DNA of 64,000 nucleotides from contig NC_083338.1 in assembly GCF_019175385.1 (NCBI RefSeq), positions 69,696,712 through 69,760,711 of the forward strand. Reading direction: 5' to 3'. Shown piece after piece: positions 1 through 11,698 of the stretch; position 1 is the stretch's first letter, and each line of letters opens with the position of its first letter. Source of the DNA: Lycium barbarum (taxonomy: Eukaryota > Streptophyta > Magnoliopsida > Solanales > Solanaceae). The notes beneath the pieces were generated by a model. That model was given only the letters and a program-made list of their open reading frames with translations, had not been told where the DNA came from and did no database searches. The position numbers were made by a program, and so were the translations under genes.

Positions 1-1820
1 AGTAAAGGATGAATTATGATCTCGCAAGTCATAACCGGGAAGAACAACCTTGGAACCAAAGGACATGACCCTTGTCAAGTATAATTAATGATAAATATCA
101 TGTATGGAAAGTTTCAGAAGATTTCGAGATCAAGCAAATCGAAGAAAATAAGATTGTCGAAAATTTGGAAAAATTTGGCAGAATTTTGGACAGACATTTT
201 GGGTTAACTTTAGCGAGGTATATCTCCCAGTATATCAGGAGTTTTGAGGTGTTTCAAAAGTCTAAAATGAGGTTCGTCGAGTGTAGTTTCCAATGCAATA
301 AACCGTTCATCAGTACGACATCGGAGTAGGGAATTATGGGCATTTTTAAACGGACTACCAGAAGCCTGCGTACCTACGCGGAAATTCTAGAAACTACTTA
401 AAAATCCCACAAATTTCGGCCCATCAGCCCAAACTGAATTGGACTACTATATACACCCCCTTAAGTCACCTAAATCACCTCATTTTTTACCATTTCTCAT
501 CTCCACACTTCTCTAAAATCTCCCACAACATTCATCCAATATTCTTACACCTAGATATAGCAAATTTATGAGTTCCTACATCAAATTAAGCTCGGGTTTG
601 TAAGATTAACAATGAATCTCGACGAATCAAGGAAGATCCACGACTTTGGGGCTCATATTTTCACCAAAACCGAACCTTCTAGACCCTATGAGCTCTCTCC
701 ATCACTCCAAACCATTCCAAATCAAATCAAGGGAAGATCAAGCCATAAAATCCTTAACTAGTTCATGGAAGGAGCTTGTTCGTACTTCTAATTGAAGTTG
801 TGGTGGATAAGCTTTATGGTGAATTGTGTGAGGTGAATTTCTTCAATTTATAAGGTATATTTTGCATCTTGAGTTTGATATTAAGTCATTTCTTTTGAGG
901 ATTTTAATGGTTTAAAGTAAGGGAAAACATGGCATAAAGGTCGTAGATAGATATGTTGATGTTGTTGGCTTATGGACTAATTTTTGAAGGAAGTTTCGGA
1001 CGGATTTGTATACATTTGTCATATAGTATCCTGATTACGTTATGGTTGATGTTGTTAATGATGTTTGGGAGTTTTTTTGGAATTTGGAGGAAGCAGAAAA
1101 TATAGAGGAGATGCTGCCCAAATTTCGGCAGATTCTAAGAAGATTTAATTTGAAGGCTTAAGACAAGCATATGATGATAAGCCTAAAAATTGTATGAATT
1201 CTCTTGGATATAGATTTAAAAGCTTGGGAGGATAAGCATTAAGTAGTTAGGAGACCAAAAAGGTATGTTAAGGCTAGTCTCTTTCTTTCTAAAGGCATGA
1301 TTCTTTTCCTATGAACCTATACATGACTTCCATAATATCCTTATATCCAAAAATCTAGAAGTTCATGATTCACAAAGTTCTTATAATGCTAAAGATAGAT
1401 GTTTTCTATGATGATATTAAGGATGAAGATGATCCTATTTCTAGAGATTCCAAAGCTTATGGATTTGATGTTATTATGAGATTATGGAGTTTGTTTCATG
1501 AGTTTCTTGATTTTATCCATTGTTGTTGATCTCACCACATAATACTTGTTCCTTCGAGGTAAGATATAGCGATGATGATAATTCCAGTTCTAACGCTATT
1601 CAAGTTCATAGTTCTTGATTCTCTTATGACACTATTGATCTCATCCTACGATAGTTGATCCTCTAAGAAAAGATATAGTGATAATGATAATGATGATGAT
1701 AATGTGCTTTTATTTATGTACTGTTATATATGTATATATATATAGTCATGTGTGATACCAAGCCTATGTGGCCAGGTACGAGATATATTGCGCGCGCACC
1801 ACTATAGTTGCATACGGATG

Positions 1821-1948
1821 TTACCGAGTCCTATTATGGCCGGGTACAGATATTATCGAGTCCAATTATGGTCGGGTACCAATATTACCGAGTCCTATTA
1901 TGGTCGGGTACCGATATTATTGAGCCTTGTTATGGCCGGGTACCGATA
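1821..1948 (+). repeat. Four-copy 32-bp tandem repeat in LTR K
   Basis: Four units of exactly 32 bp start at 1821, 1853, 1885 and 1917. Each begins ttaccgag or a close variant and contains tatggycgggta. The copies differ by a few substitutions and have no indels. Confidence 0.9.
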
Positions 1949-2106
1949 TTGTATAGGTATATATGTGGATATACGAAATGTTTCTTCTAGAAAAAGGTTA
2001 AGTAAGAATGATGAATGTCTTAAGGGGTACTATGAGGTATAAACGGTTCTTTTATCTTACGCTATTCTACATGCTTCTATCATGTTACTATTCATGCCTT
2101 ACATAC

Positions 2107-2147
2107 TCAGTACATTATTCGTACTGACGTCTTATTATTTGTGGACG
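2107..2147 (+). other. Two-hairpin LTR module (copy in K)
   Basis: TCAGTAC (2107-2113) and GTACTGA (2121-2127) form a perfect 7-bp stem with a 7-nt loop. A second stem pairs CGTCT (2128-2132) with GGACG (2143-2147), including one G-T wobble. Equivalent modules occur in all other LTR families of the window. Confidence 0.7.
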
Positions 2148-2566
2148 CTATGCTGATGCCCGCAGGTAGGCAGGGAGATTGATCAGATCCGTAGGTGCTT
2201 TATCAATGGATTCTCAGGAGCACTCCACTTACTTCAGAGCTGCAGTCTATTGGTATTGGCCTTTATGGTCACTTGTATTCTATGTAGAGGCTCGTAGATA
2301 TGTGTTTACAGTTAGACGTTTCATAACCCTATCGATTCATATTTTTGTATAATATTTTAGTAGCCTTATCGACTGGTGATGATGGGCATAGTTGTTGAGG
2401 ATTATGTAGAGATGTACCGCTACGTTGTGATATATGTCCTTAGAGATTATGGTATCCATGAGCTATCTTTATGGTCAACCCAGAAATGATTATGAGTTGT
2501 ATGCTTAGAGGTGCTCGGTATGTTAGTTGCGGGTGCCCGTCATGGCCCTCTGGTTGGGTCGTGACA

Positions 2567-2949
2567 GAAGTTTTGTGGATACTCAGTCTTGCTGGACCCT
2601 GTGAACACTAGAGGGTTCATACAGATGAACTCCCTAATCTTAGAACTGGATAACCCCTCTTGAGCATTATTACTTGGTGTCACTCCCTAATGCTGAGCTT
2701 GCATAGCAATAATCTGGGTGAGTAACTAGATACTCTTCTAATATCCATATCAATGGAATCGGGTCATGAAGTGACTGTCGTACGAACCTCCGTATTCCTC
2801 TCTGTAGCAGGCGGGGATGAAGTTGGGGATACGGAACCTGATGCAAGTCCCTGAGCCATGGTGCGAACTCCCTAAGTTTAAGAGTCCACTTCTTGGGTGG
2901 CATCAGTAGTAGCCCTTTGGCTAGTAGCTGACTTTCTCTTGGCAAGCAT
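2567..2949 (-). pseudogene. gag fragment of minus-strand element L
   Basis: Minus-strand translation gives a degenerate Ty3/gypsy gag start: a basic N-terminus beginning MLAKRKSATSQRA at 2949, then a stop and frame changes. Near the left end a stretch REFICMNPLVFTGSSKTEYP lines up with the conserved gag segment (EFF-GSKP-DP) of elements A, B and C. The start was chosen because it follows a primer site and leader arranged as in the other elements. LTR K cuts the gene at 2567, so the rest lies outside the window. The frame is broken and no functional capsid protein can be made. Confidence 0.65.
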
Positions 2950-3162
2950 TTTGTAAAAGAAATGTAATATACACGAGTTAGAATTTTCTCTTGAAGGTAT
3001 AGCTCTAACTGCACAATCTGGAGTGTGAAAGAAGTGAGACAATCCTTAATGTCTTCATAGTCAACCATTTATATGTGTGGCGCGCGCACACACATAAAGG
3101 TAACCCCTCTAGACACGACAGACTCCCTAGGATACTTGAACCTAGTGCTATGATACCAAGCT
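2950..3162 (-). promoter_or_regulatory. Element L leader with primer-binding site
   Basis: The minus strand at 3147-3158 reads tggtatcatagc, one mismatch from the initiator-tRNA-Met primer site tggtatcagagc, four nucleotides inside the LTR end at 3163. The leader that follows contains the gcgcgc/cacacata segment also found before gag in A, B and C. Confidence 0.7.
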
Positions 3163-4057
3163 TGTCACGCCCCGAGCTTGGGCCTGGACGGACTGGCACC
3201 CAGTGCCTGAACTGGAGCGAGCAAACCATATGGCTGATTGAACATAATGTAAAAAAACTGAACTATTTGGAATATAAATTATAATCATGTTTAAATACTA
3301 AAAAAACTGAGATAAGTCTGTAATGATAAATAGTAAAATTGTTTCGAAACATAATCTGTAGCTATGATGGCTAAAACAATATCTGACATAAACTGCTAGT
3401 CTAGTCTATGAAGTCTCTAACATGATTAGGGAAAACTAAGTTGTTTACGGGGACAAGGCCCCGACATACCTCAACTATCTAATAATGATTGAAAGTAAAG
3501 ATAACGCTTCGAATAAAATGGGGCTCACCAACTAGTTCATACGAGCAAGTCCTGCCGAGAAGTCCTGTCGCCTTGAGTCTCTGCACGTGCATCGTGAAAT
3601 GTAGCACCCCCTGAAAAAGGGATTTAAGTACTGTGGAACAGTAATCGTATGTAAACTAACTAAAGATTAAAGTTTTGGGGTGTTCGGCGGAATGGGCAGC
3701 CCAAACACATAAGCATAAGACAAATCTGAGTACTGATAGCTGAACTGAAACTAAAACATAAGGATGCTTGAAACTAAACATGAGGATTATAATCATAATC
3801 ACCCCTAACCAAATTTGGTGGAAATTACCTGTTTATCTTAGTTCATTAACTGTGGCCTTTGGTCCAATTATAAGTGCACTATTTTGGGGCGTCGAACCCA
3901 AGTATAAGTATGCAAAATCTATGGCCTCAGGCCCAAGTATACGTATGCATAAACTGTGGGCTCGGGACCAAATACAAGTGTTCATTATTTTGTAAGTCAT
4001 ATCACAAGCTTGAAAATCAGAGAGTCATCATACTGTAGTTCAAACCTAGATATTGAG
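3163..4057 (-). mobile_element. 5' LTR of element L, truncated
   Basis: The minus-strand LTR ends at 3163 (plus strand tgtcacgcccc). It is followed on the minus strand by the primer site, so it is the 5' LTR of L. It belongs to the same family as LTR E: blocks around 3450-3560 and 6860-6970 are clearly homologous. Homology to E stops near 4057, after the gatattgag segment. The upstream U3 part is missing, so this copy probably has no promoter. Confidence 0.65.
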
Positions 4058-6547
4058 CCATGCACTGCATGGCCTGCCCGATTTTCAACACTTTGCCAAA
4101 AATCCAACTTCTCTCCAGCACCCTCCTAGCCATGCAACACGACCCTCAACGCAAGCTCCTTTCTCTCTTTGGGCCATGCATCGCATCCCCCTTTTAGAGT
4201 TTGACACTTAGAAACTTTTCTAGTTTGTTTGGTTAAATCCTTTGCTCGGGAGTACAAGCTGTTACATATCCCTTGATTGTCATTGACTACATTGTCTGTC
4301 AAAACATCAAGACTTCAATGTAAGCTCATAATCTATCACTAAACCAGCAGCTACTCAACAATTTCCCTATTTTTGATGATGACAAACACATAGCAGCTTC
4401 ATATATCTTTATGTACCTTCTAACCATCTTACTTCGATGTTCTTCAGTTCTGGATTAGTTATTCCCCTTTAGGCATTGCACCTATGTTGACAATATTCCC
4501 TCTTAGAACCAGCTTCATATTGTTAAAACACTACAACTTCGTGTTGATACAACTAAAGCTCACTACACGAGGTTTTTAAACTCGCAGTAGTTCACCCTCG
4601 AGTTCAACTAAGGTTTGTAAGCTCACTGAGTTGGATAGTGCTAGTACTTTGCCTTCCATTCGTTGTGGCCTACTTGATGGCTAAATCTTATGACTAAGCA
4701 AGTATGATGGCTTACTTAATCTGCTTGGGACTAACCTTCCACTCATAGCCTTTATAGTGTGTGTCCTAACAACTAGATATATTACGTGCTCTTTATGAAA
4801 ACTAGACCTTTGTAAGTAAGAACCTATTTTGTTACATTGTTCCTCCGATTGCATATTTTTTCTTTATGTTCCTGCTGTTTTTTAAGGGACCAGTTCCTTT
4901 CTTTTTATTGTGGACTGCTATATAAGCTGATGTAAACATTTTCCCCCTTTTCATTATCAAAAACAACATTAGTGACTACGTGAACTTACCAATAGTTCTC
5001 AGTGCAGTCCGGATTTGGCATAAGTTAAGTCCAGCAATATCAGTCATAGATAGAATATTGGAACTAGGGACACATTTAAATAGCAAGATAATTTCATTAA
5101 TGCATCATCAGAGTTATAAAAGCTTTGTCTAGACATATAATTACAAATTTTTGCTAGTTATAACCACTGATATAGGAACAACACTATTAAGGAAGACTAT
5201 TTAACAGTGGCAAGTTACATGACTCTAATACTAATTGAAAAGGATAGAACTCGCTAATTTTCTCAATTGAGATCCTGTGTTCGGCTATAAGCTCAACTAG
5301 TAAGTGTCCAATCTTCGTTTTCAGAACTCTATTTTCTGCTAGTGGCATTTCTCTTGCTTTTCTTTCTTTTGTGAGTTCTTCTTGTAATCATGTGAATTCA
5401 CATATGTCATCAGCCCTTTTAGGAATACGTCTTTCAGTGGAAGAACCTGTTTCTTCAATCCCTTGAAGAGGTTTATCAACTAGTTGGGGACCACTTTTAG
5501 CCCTTTTTTTTCACCGGTTTCACCCATGAGGACGAAGATCCTGACTGCTCTTTATTGCCTGATTGACGAGGATCACTCACTACTTTATCAGCCTCCCCCC
5601 CCCCCCCCAAGACAACTCAAAATTTGAGTATTTAGGGCCGTTCCAATAACCACCATTTTTTTCCACCTTCTTTCCCTCATCATCACTTAATTCTATGATG
5701 GTTGTTTCATCATGTGCTTTATTCTTTATTGTTCCCTGTTTGTTTTCTTCTAAGGCCTCATCTATTGTTGAAAGAAATTTTCTCGTGGTTCTTTGGACCT
5801 ATATGGTGCACACTTATTCGTCATCGCTATGTGCTTTTTCCTAGTCTTTATGGGTGAACTCTTTCCTGCTACTACTTTTATTTCTACCATAATTGTTAGT
5901 CCCTCATACTTTCAAGGAACTCTTCTACCTCCCTCATTGTTTTTGTGATTTCTCTTTCTATTTTCTGATTATGCTCTTCTTTAAAGCTTTTACAACTATC
6001 AACCTGATTCTCGTCGATTTTGTTCAAGGTCTCCTTCAATTGAACTTTATAAGACCTAGGGCTCAAGGGAACAGTTCCCCTTGTATCAACCCCTTTTCTC
6101 TTTTCATTTTCCTCTATCAACCGGTTTATTTCCTCCTTCTTTTTGCTTCATCTTCATCAAAAAACACCATTTCTAACCTACTTGGATCATCAACAGTCCC
6201 CTTTTCACAAATTCCATTCCCCTAAATTTCAAATCTTTGTTTTGTGGTGGCTTTGGCAAGGTATGATGAAGATAGCATTTTGGATCTGGATTAAGATTTG
6301 TGGCTTTGAAGGATTTTCTTCTTTTCTTCGATTGGAGAGTGAGAAATATTGAAGGGGAATCGGCTATTTAAGCACAAATGACCGTATTGAACCGACCGTA
6401 ATTGCTAAGTGAATTAAAGGCTTTGTCCTCTTTCTTTTGTTGTTTTGATGTAATGTGAATGTTGGTCAATTTTATGAGAGGAGACTTTTGAAGTTAAAAG
6501 TATACAATGAATTTACTAGGGAATATGTTCCATATGAATGGGTTTAT
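4058..6547 (-). mobile_element. Degenerate SIRE-like Ty1/copia 3' region (tentative)
   Basis: On the minus strand, tttgtcatcatcaaaaa followed by a short purine run (about 4362-4395) precedes a candidate LTR start tgttgagtag at 4361. This layout resembles the 3' end of SIRE-type Ty1/copia elements in plants. A second similar signature, TTTTTGATAATGAAAAGGGG, is at about 4945-4966. Upstream on the minus strand lie coding-like remnants. No intact RT or integrase is visible. A run of about 14 C is at 5595-5608. From 6351 to 6547 I see nothing recognisable. The family assignment is inference from short motifs only. Confidence 0.35.
5500..6235 (-). pseudogene. Coding-like remnant, acidic and coiled-coil peptide, unknown
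   Basis: I do not recognise this product. The minus strand shows coding-like stretches separated by stops and shifts: VDDPSRLEMVFFDEDEAKRR near 6150-6210, a 74-residue open stretch at 5896-6120 rich in Lys and Glu that looks like a coiled coil (KSFKEEHNQKIEREITKTM), and ETTIIELSDDEGKKVEK near 5660-5710. The position upstream of a SIRE-like 3' end would fit the env-like or extra ORF of such elements, but no membrane segment or known domain is visible. It could also be a gene scrap captured by an element. Confidence 0.3.
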
Positions 6548-8454
6548 TGTCATGCCCCGAACCATTGCCTAGACATAAGACGACACTTGGTGCCTGACTG
6601 CATGTGATCGAGAGAATCACATGACTTGCTAAATCAACATGGGACATGTACTATTGTAGAATAAGATTTAAAACATGATTTAATAGTAAAATCTAAGTAC
6701 TACATGCAAGTAATAATATTGAAATACTATTTATAGATATAATTGCAGAAATAGTCTAAAAACATGATAACGTAGCCAACAGGGCTAGACACATGACTGA
6801 ATTAATAATCTAGCCTATGAATCCTATGATGTGAATATTGACATACCAAATATTTACTGGGACAAGACCCTGGCATACCTCAACTATCTAACACTGACTG
6901 AAAAGTAAGGATAATGCCCCAAATGAAATGGGGCTCACCAACTAGCCAATACGAGCAAGTCCTAACGTGATATCTTGTCATCACCTATCTCTGTACCTGC
7001 ATCCTGAAATGCAGCTCTACCAGAAAAAAGGGACATAAGCACCGTGAAATAGTACTTGTATGTAAACAAACTGAATGAATAACTAGCTGTGGGGTGCTCA
7101 GGGAAATGGGCAGTCCAAATCATAAACAGAAGACATAGCTGAATACTGAAACTAAAACATAAGGATAACTGAACTGAACATGAGAATCATAATCATAGTA
7201 CCCCTTATTGAATATGGTGAAAGAATTTGTTTATAAGAGTTCATAATTGTGGCATCGAGCCCATATAAATATATATAACTGTGACCTCGGGCCTATATAA
7301 GTGCACAATTTTGTGGCCTCCGGCCCAAGCATACATAAACATAAACTTTGGCCTCGAGCTTAAATACATGTGATCATCACACTATGATTCTTGACATGAA
7401 CATGGGAATCATACTGTAGCTCTACCATGGATACTGAGCATTTCTTTACTATCTTGAGACATGGAACCATATTGTAGTTCTAACATGGATACTTAGCATT
7501 ACTATCCTGAGACATGGAATCATACTGTAGCTCTAACATGGATGCTGAGCATTACTATTCTGAGACTTGGGATCATGGATTGTTCATAGAGTTTAGAGTG
7601 TTAACTGTTCATAAGTATTCTAGGTTGTCATGACTTAGACTAATGGAATATCAAACATGAGTATACACTTATTACGTTCTGAGTTCACCATTTTCGGAAT
7701 GACAATCATGAACGAACTACGAAACTATATCATTTAAAGAATAGAAGTTCTGAATTAATGACAATCTTGTGAAGGATTTACCTTGGAAATCCTATGTTTT
7801 GGTTGAAGAAGCATTTTATCAATTATGAATTAATTATAGAAATGCTTTGGAATCATTAGAGCGATATTACCTTCACGTGGGAGTATGAGCATAGGAGAAG
7901 ACATCTGCTTAGGGCTTTAGAATGAAGTCTGGAATGCGAAAAATGACATAAAATTGTTTAAGGATCACATTTACAGGCCTGGGGCGAAGCCCCCCTTGGT
8001 TAATCGAGGGAGCTCCAAGGCGAGGTCACTCTTCGCTCTAGACCTAGCTGGGAGAGCTCTAAGATGATCTCCCAACTCGATATGGGCCTGGCCAAGTGAG
8101 ATCTGTGGTGAGCTCCTAGCTCCCTTTGGGCCTCGTCGAGCGAGCTTCATGGAAAGCTCGCTTTGGGGCTAGCCAAGCGAGCTTCATTAAAATGGGCATA
8201 ACTCTTTGTACAAGATCCATTTAATCTGATCCTTATATGGATGGAAAGGTATTTCAAAGGGTTACAACTTTTATCCAGAGAGTTTTCCCAGATTACTTAT
8301 AGATTTTGCCAAATACTCACTTTAAGTGAGGCCTTGTGCAAACTCACTTGAAAGCATGGTCCGTAGCGTAGCTTCCAACTTTAATTTGTCCTAAGACTCT
8401 TCTTATGCCTTTTATAGGTTTCGAAAAACTTCCTACACTCCCCATATTGGTTCC
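6548..8454 (-). mobile_element. LTR E, left part (3' LTR of a minus element)
   Basis: The LTR starts tgtcatgcccc at 6548 and is interrupted at 8454 by solo LTR D. It resumes at 40682-40740, where it ends ggtgttaca. A polypurine-like tract follows on the minus strand, so E is the 3' LTR of a minus-strand Ty3/gypsy element. It is homologous to LTR L but has its own GC-rich block (7980-8180) with repeated gagctc and gcgagcttcat segments. Joined length is about 1.97 kb. No matching TSD is visible. Confidence 0.7.
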
Positions 8455-8858
8455 TGTCATGACCCGGCTAGAGCCATGACGGATACCCGGGGCTAACCAT
8501 CAAACACCACTCGTTCTATTACTCATTCTGCGTACAGTCATATTTCTTATGCTCATAATCGTAGGAAAACCATTTTCCTTTGAAACATATTTACCTTTAT
8601 ATACATAAGCCCTTTGGCTATCAAAATAATACATATATACACGTGGGAAATCGTGGGACCATACTATTCACACATACGTATCTACGAGCCTCTACTAGAG
8701 TACTAGACATATGGACGGTACAGGACCCCGTCGTGCCCAAAACATATATACACAAAAGAATCAATGGCACCTCCGGAACAATGGAGTGCTCATAAGGCCT
8801 GCTAATAGCTCCTACGAGTATGGATCACCTCCCTGTCTACCTGTGGGCATGAACACAG

Positions 8859-8898
8859 CGTCCAAAGAAAAAAGACGTCAGTACGAACATTGTACCGA
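8859..8898 (-). other. Two-hairpin LTR module (copy in D)
   Basis: Read on the minus strand, the first stem has arms at 8892-8898 and 8878-8884, with one mismatch. The second has arms at 8873-8877 and 8859-8863 (CGTCT/GGACG, one wobble). The order is the same as in LTRs K, A, B and H. Confidence 0.65.
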
Positions 8899-9089
8899 GT
8901 ATGTAAGGCATGAATGAAATGAACATAATAGAGAAATCATAAGACTTGAGATGAAGATATAACCTGCTTAACTTCTAAGGGTGTGAACATTTTAATAATA
9001 TCACATGTACCATGAAATCACATATATCATCATGTCATGTTTATCATATCACATCTATCCTCGTCGTTAACCCGCATCTGGGTAACCAT

Positions 9090-9303
9090 CATACGCCGCC
9101 CACTAGTGGTGGTCATGTCCAGTCCTCTAGGCACGGTGTACTCATACGCAGCCCACTAGTAGTGGTCATGTCCGGCCTTCAAGGCGTGGTGGAATCATAA
9201 GCAGACTGCCTTAGCGGTGACATGTCCGGCCATTTAGGCACGGTAGAATCACAAGCAGCCCGTCTTTGCGGTGACATGTCCGGCCATTTAGGCATGGTGG
9301 AAT
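9090..9303 (+). repeat. Four-copy 53-54-bp tandem repeat in D
   Basis: Units start at about 9090, 9143, 9196 and 9250. Each contains catgtccggcc followed by an aggcayggt segment. The copies are diverged but stay in register. Confidence 0.8.
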
Positions 9304-9731
9304 TGTATCATCGTGAGCACATCATAAACTTAACATTATCGTATATCTCATATGCATAACATGACCTTATCATAACTTATCATCATTATACCTTTATCAT
9401 CAAAACATACATTAGAACTTGAAGGTAATTATGGCGATGTCGGGGTGACATAAGGTCGTGAACCCTTGATTACATTATGGAGTGATCATAATCATTATGT
9501 GTCACCTTGAAGGGCCTAACATTTTAAGGTGAGTGTACATAATAAAAGCATCAATGGAATCATATTTAGGATCATTAACCTCACGGACATCGTATGTTAT
9601 TCTAGGATTCTTTATACTTAAATTCATCATCATCATCATTATCATATTCATGACATATCTCTTATCTTTATCTCATAAGTAGTTCTTAATAGTCATAGGC
9701 TTATAATCTTCAAAACGTAAGAAGGTCATGG

Positions 9732-9857
9732 GAGATAAGGAAGCCAAATCATAAAGTAGGTTTATCAAACTCATAAATAGCATAATCTTTACCATCGTTG
9801 AGATAAGGAAGCCAAATCATAAAGTAGGTTTATCAAACTCATAAATAGCATCATATT
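9732..9857 (+). repeat. 68-bp tandem duplication in D
   Basis: The segment starting gagataaggaagcc at 9732 is repeated at 9800 with almost no change, so this is a recent local duplication. Confidence 0.85.
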
Positions 9858-10810
9858 CACCATCATTATCGTAGAACATGTCTTATCTCTAGCTCATAAG
9901 AAACTCTTAAGAATCATGAACTCTCAACTTTTGGGATATAAGAAGGTCATAGAAATATATAGAGAATGATAATATAAGAGTCATGCCTTTATGAAAGAAA
10001 AAGGGCTAGCCTTACATACCTTTTCGTCTTTCTAACTTGTCGACTATACGCTTCCGTCCAAGTTCGTTACTCTACAGTCAAAGGAATTCGTGCTATGACT
10101 AGATATTCAGAGACATACTTACGCTTATGCTAAAGATAACGAAAATTGGACAGCATTTCCTTTGTTTATACAACTTTCCCCATATCATGTAACGACTCCC
10201 AACATCAATAACAACATTCATAATATCGTAATCAATAACTTTGTCAAGTTCGTCATTATCCAATTCCCATAATTTTCTCTCAAGGTCATTCACAACTATG
10301 GTCATAATACAACATTACATTCATTCACATATCATGCTTCTCTAACATTCTTAATATTATTTATAACCGGGTTATACTCATAATACCTCAAGGGTTATGA
10401 TTCATGTCAACTATTATCCAAGAACACCATAATTTCACATTTGAGCTCCATATTCCACTTTCATCCATAATCTAAGTCTCTCAACCATTCAACATTCTGA
10501 ATAACATGTAATGATCATGAAACTCACCTTTGATTGTGTAGAAGCAAGTTTTGGATGAAAATGCTTCACTTGAAGAAAAACCCTAGCTTCAACCCAAAGA
10601 GATTTCTTGACTCTAGCAATCCCTAAGAGCTTCCTTACCCTTGTTTTCCTTGGATTGATGATATTTATCTTTGATTTGCCTTGGATTTATGTTGATGAAA
10701 TATGTAGAACCCTCTATAAGTCTTGAGAGAGATAGAGAAGTGGAAAGAATGAGAAAATAAAAGTGAGAACACATTTATATACTTGAAAATAACTCAGCCC
10801 GTTGGGACTT

Positions 10811-10925
10811 ATACGGACCCTGATACGGTCCGTATAAGTGTTCGTGGTTCACTACCATGGAAGAAATTCTTCCTGTTGGGTTATACGGACCTTTATACGG
10901 ACCGTATAAAGTTATACGGACCGTA
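10811..10925. promoter_or_regulatory. TACGGNCCGTA box cluster in U3 of D
   Basis: Palindromic boxes and half-boxes start at 10812, 10824, 10884, 10896 and 10915, with offsets of 12, 12 and 19 bp within groups. The cluster lies near the U3 end of this minus-strand LTR, where a promoter is expected. Confidence 0.55.
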
Positions 10926-11461
10926 TAAGTGGTCGTATAACTCCACTTTTCTAGAATTATTTATGTCGTTTCGTTTGATCTTCGATCCTTATGGAACCTT
11001 CTTAACACTTGTTTAGCACTTCATTAGCAATCTTAGGAGCGTTATAACTTTTCCTCAAGACATTATTAAATCAACATTAGCTCGGTACTTTGTTAACCCT
11101 TTTTCAAAACACGAATTATAATTACATTGTTCAACGAACTTTCTTCTCTTATCTCTAATGTCTTTGAAATCTCAATTAGAATAATTAAGTAACCTTTCTT
11201 ACTTGTAGGGACATCGCATATGCCTCACCCTGCGTGTTACACCTCGGAAAAATCCTCAATTGTTGTCCAAGTGAATGGACCCGCGAGGAGTACCAGTATC
11301 CGATGTTTTCATGAGTAAGAAATAACATTTGACGACCCTAAGTAAGATTCCGAAGGAAATTGCAATAAGAGATAGGTTACGCTCCATAATGACTAATTAT
11401 AGGTTCTGAAAATGTGGAAATTTGCATATTTGCAATTTGGCCAGTTGAACGTAAAAAGAAA

Positions 11462-11698
11462 TACGGACCGTAAAGTGGTATACGGCCCGTAAACTGCCAT
11501 GTCGTATCTTGGCTTCCAAAACTTCAAATTTTTGCCAAATGATCAAATAGTTAAATACGACCTGAAATACGGACCGTAAAGTGGTTTACGGCCCGTAAAC
11601 TGTGTCCGTAAATCACCACGTCTCAGCCTGAGTTTATGGTTCTGTTATGATTAAATACGACCATGAAGGACGGTCCGTAAACTGGAATACGGACCGTA
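11462..11698. promoter_or_regulatory. Three pairs of TACGGNCCGTA-type boxes in U3 of A
   Basis: Boxes start at 11462/11481, 11568/11587 and 11669/11688. In each pair the two 11-bp near-palindromes are exactly 19 bp apart, start to start, and the pairs are about 100 bp apart. A TATA-like sequence lies about 50 bp downstream, so an upstream activating or silencing role is plausible. Confidence 0.6.

Larger units (their letters stand above)
1..2566 (+). mobile_element. LTR K, 3' portion (Ty3/gypsy, plus strand)
   Basis: This is the right-hand part of a long LTR that begins before the window. It ends with the gtcgtgaca terminus shared by the other LTRs here, at 2566, followed by gaagt, the only visible half of its target-site duplication. 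It carries the conserved hairpin module (2107-2147), a CCCGCAGGT-like motif just after it, and a four-copy 32-bp repeat. The flanking sequence to the right is minus-strand gag of element L, so K inserted into that gag. I cannot tell whether K is a solo LTR or part of a full element. Short open frames inside it are not genes. Confidence 0.75.
8455..11229 (-). mobile_element. Solo LTR D, main part (minus)
   Basis: This LTR runs from tgtcatgaccc at 8455 and is interrupted by element A near its U3 end. The remainder is 40630-40681 and ends ggtgtaaca. The 5-bp TSD gttcc is exact (8450-8454 and 40682-40686), which identifies D as a solo LTR left by recombination within one element inserted in LTR E. 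It contains a two-hairpin module at 8859-8898, a 53-bp tandem repeat, a 68-bp duplication and a U3 box cluster. Joined length is about 2.8 kb. Confidence 0.85.

Noticed and set aside
795..810. Start of LTR K at gaagt/tgtggtgg matching its half-duplication
   Set aside because: The sequence after it lacks the usual LTR start, and no L gag lies to its left. It is a chance 5-mer match.
3163..8454. L and E as the two LTRs of one minus-strand element
   Set aside because: L has its primer site and gag to the left, and E has its polypurine side to the right, so neither encloses an interior with the other.
10783..11016. 77-codon frame over the box cluster of D
   Set aside because: It lies inside a solo LTR, on the strand opposite to it, and its repeats come from the TACGG boxes.
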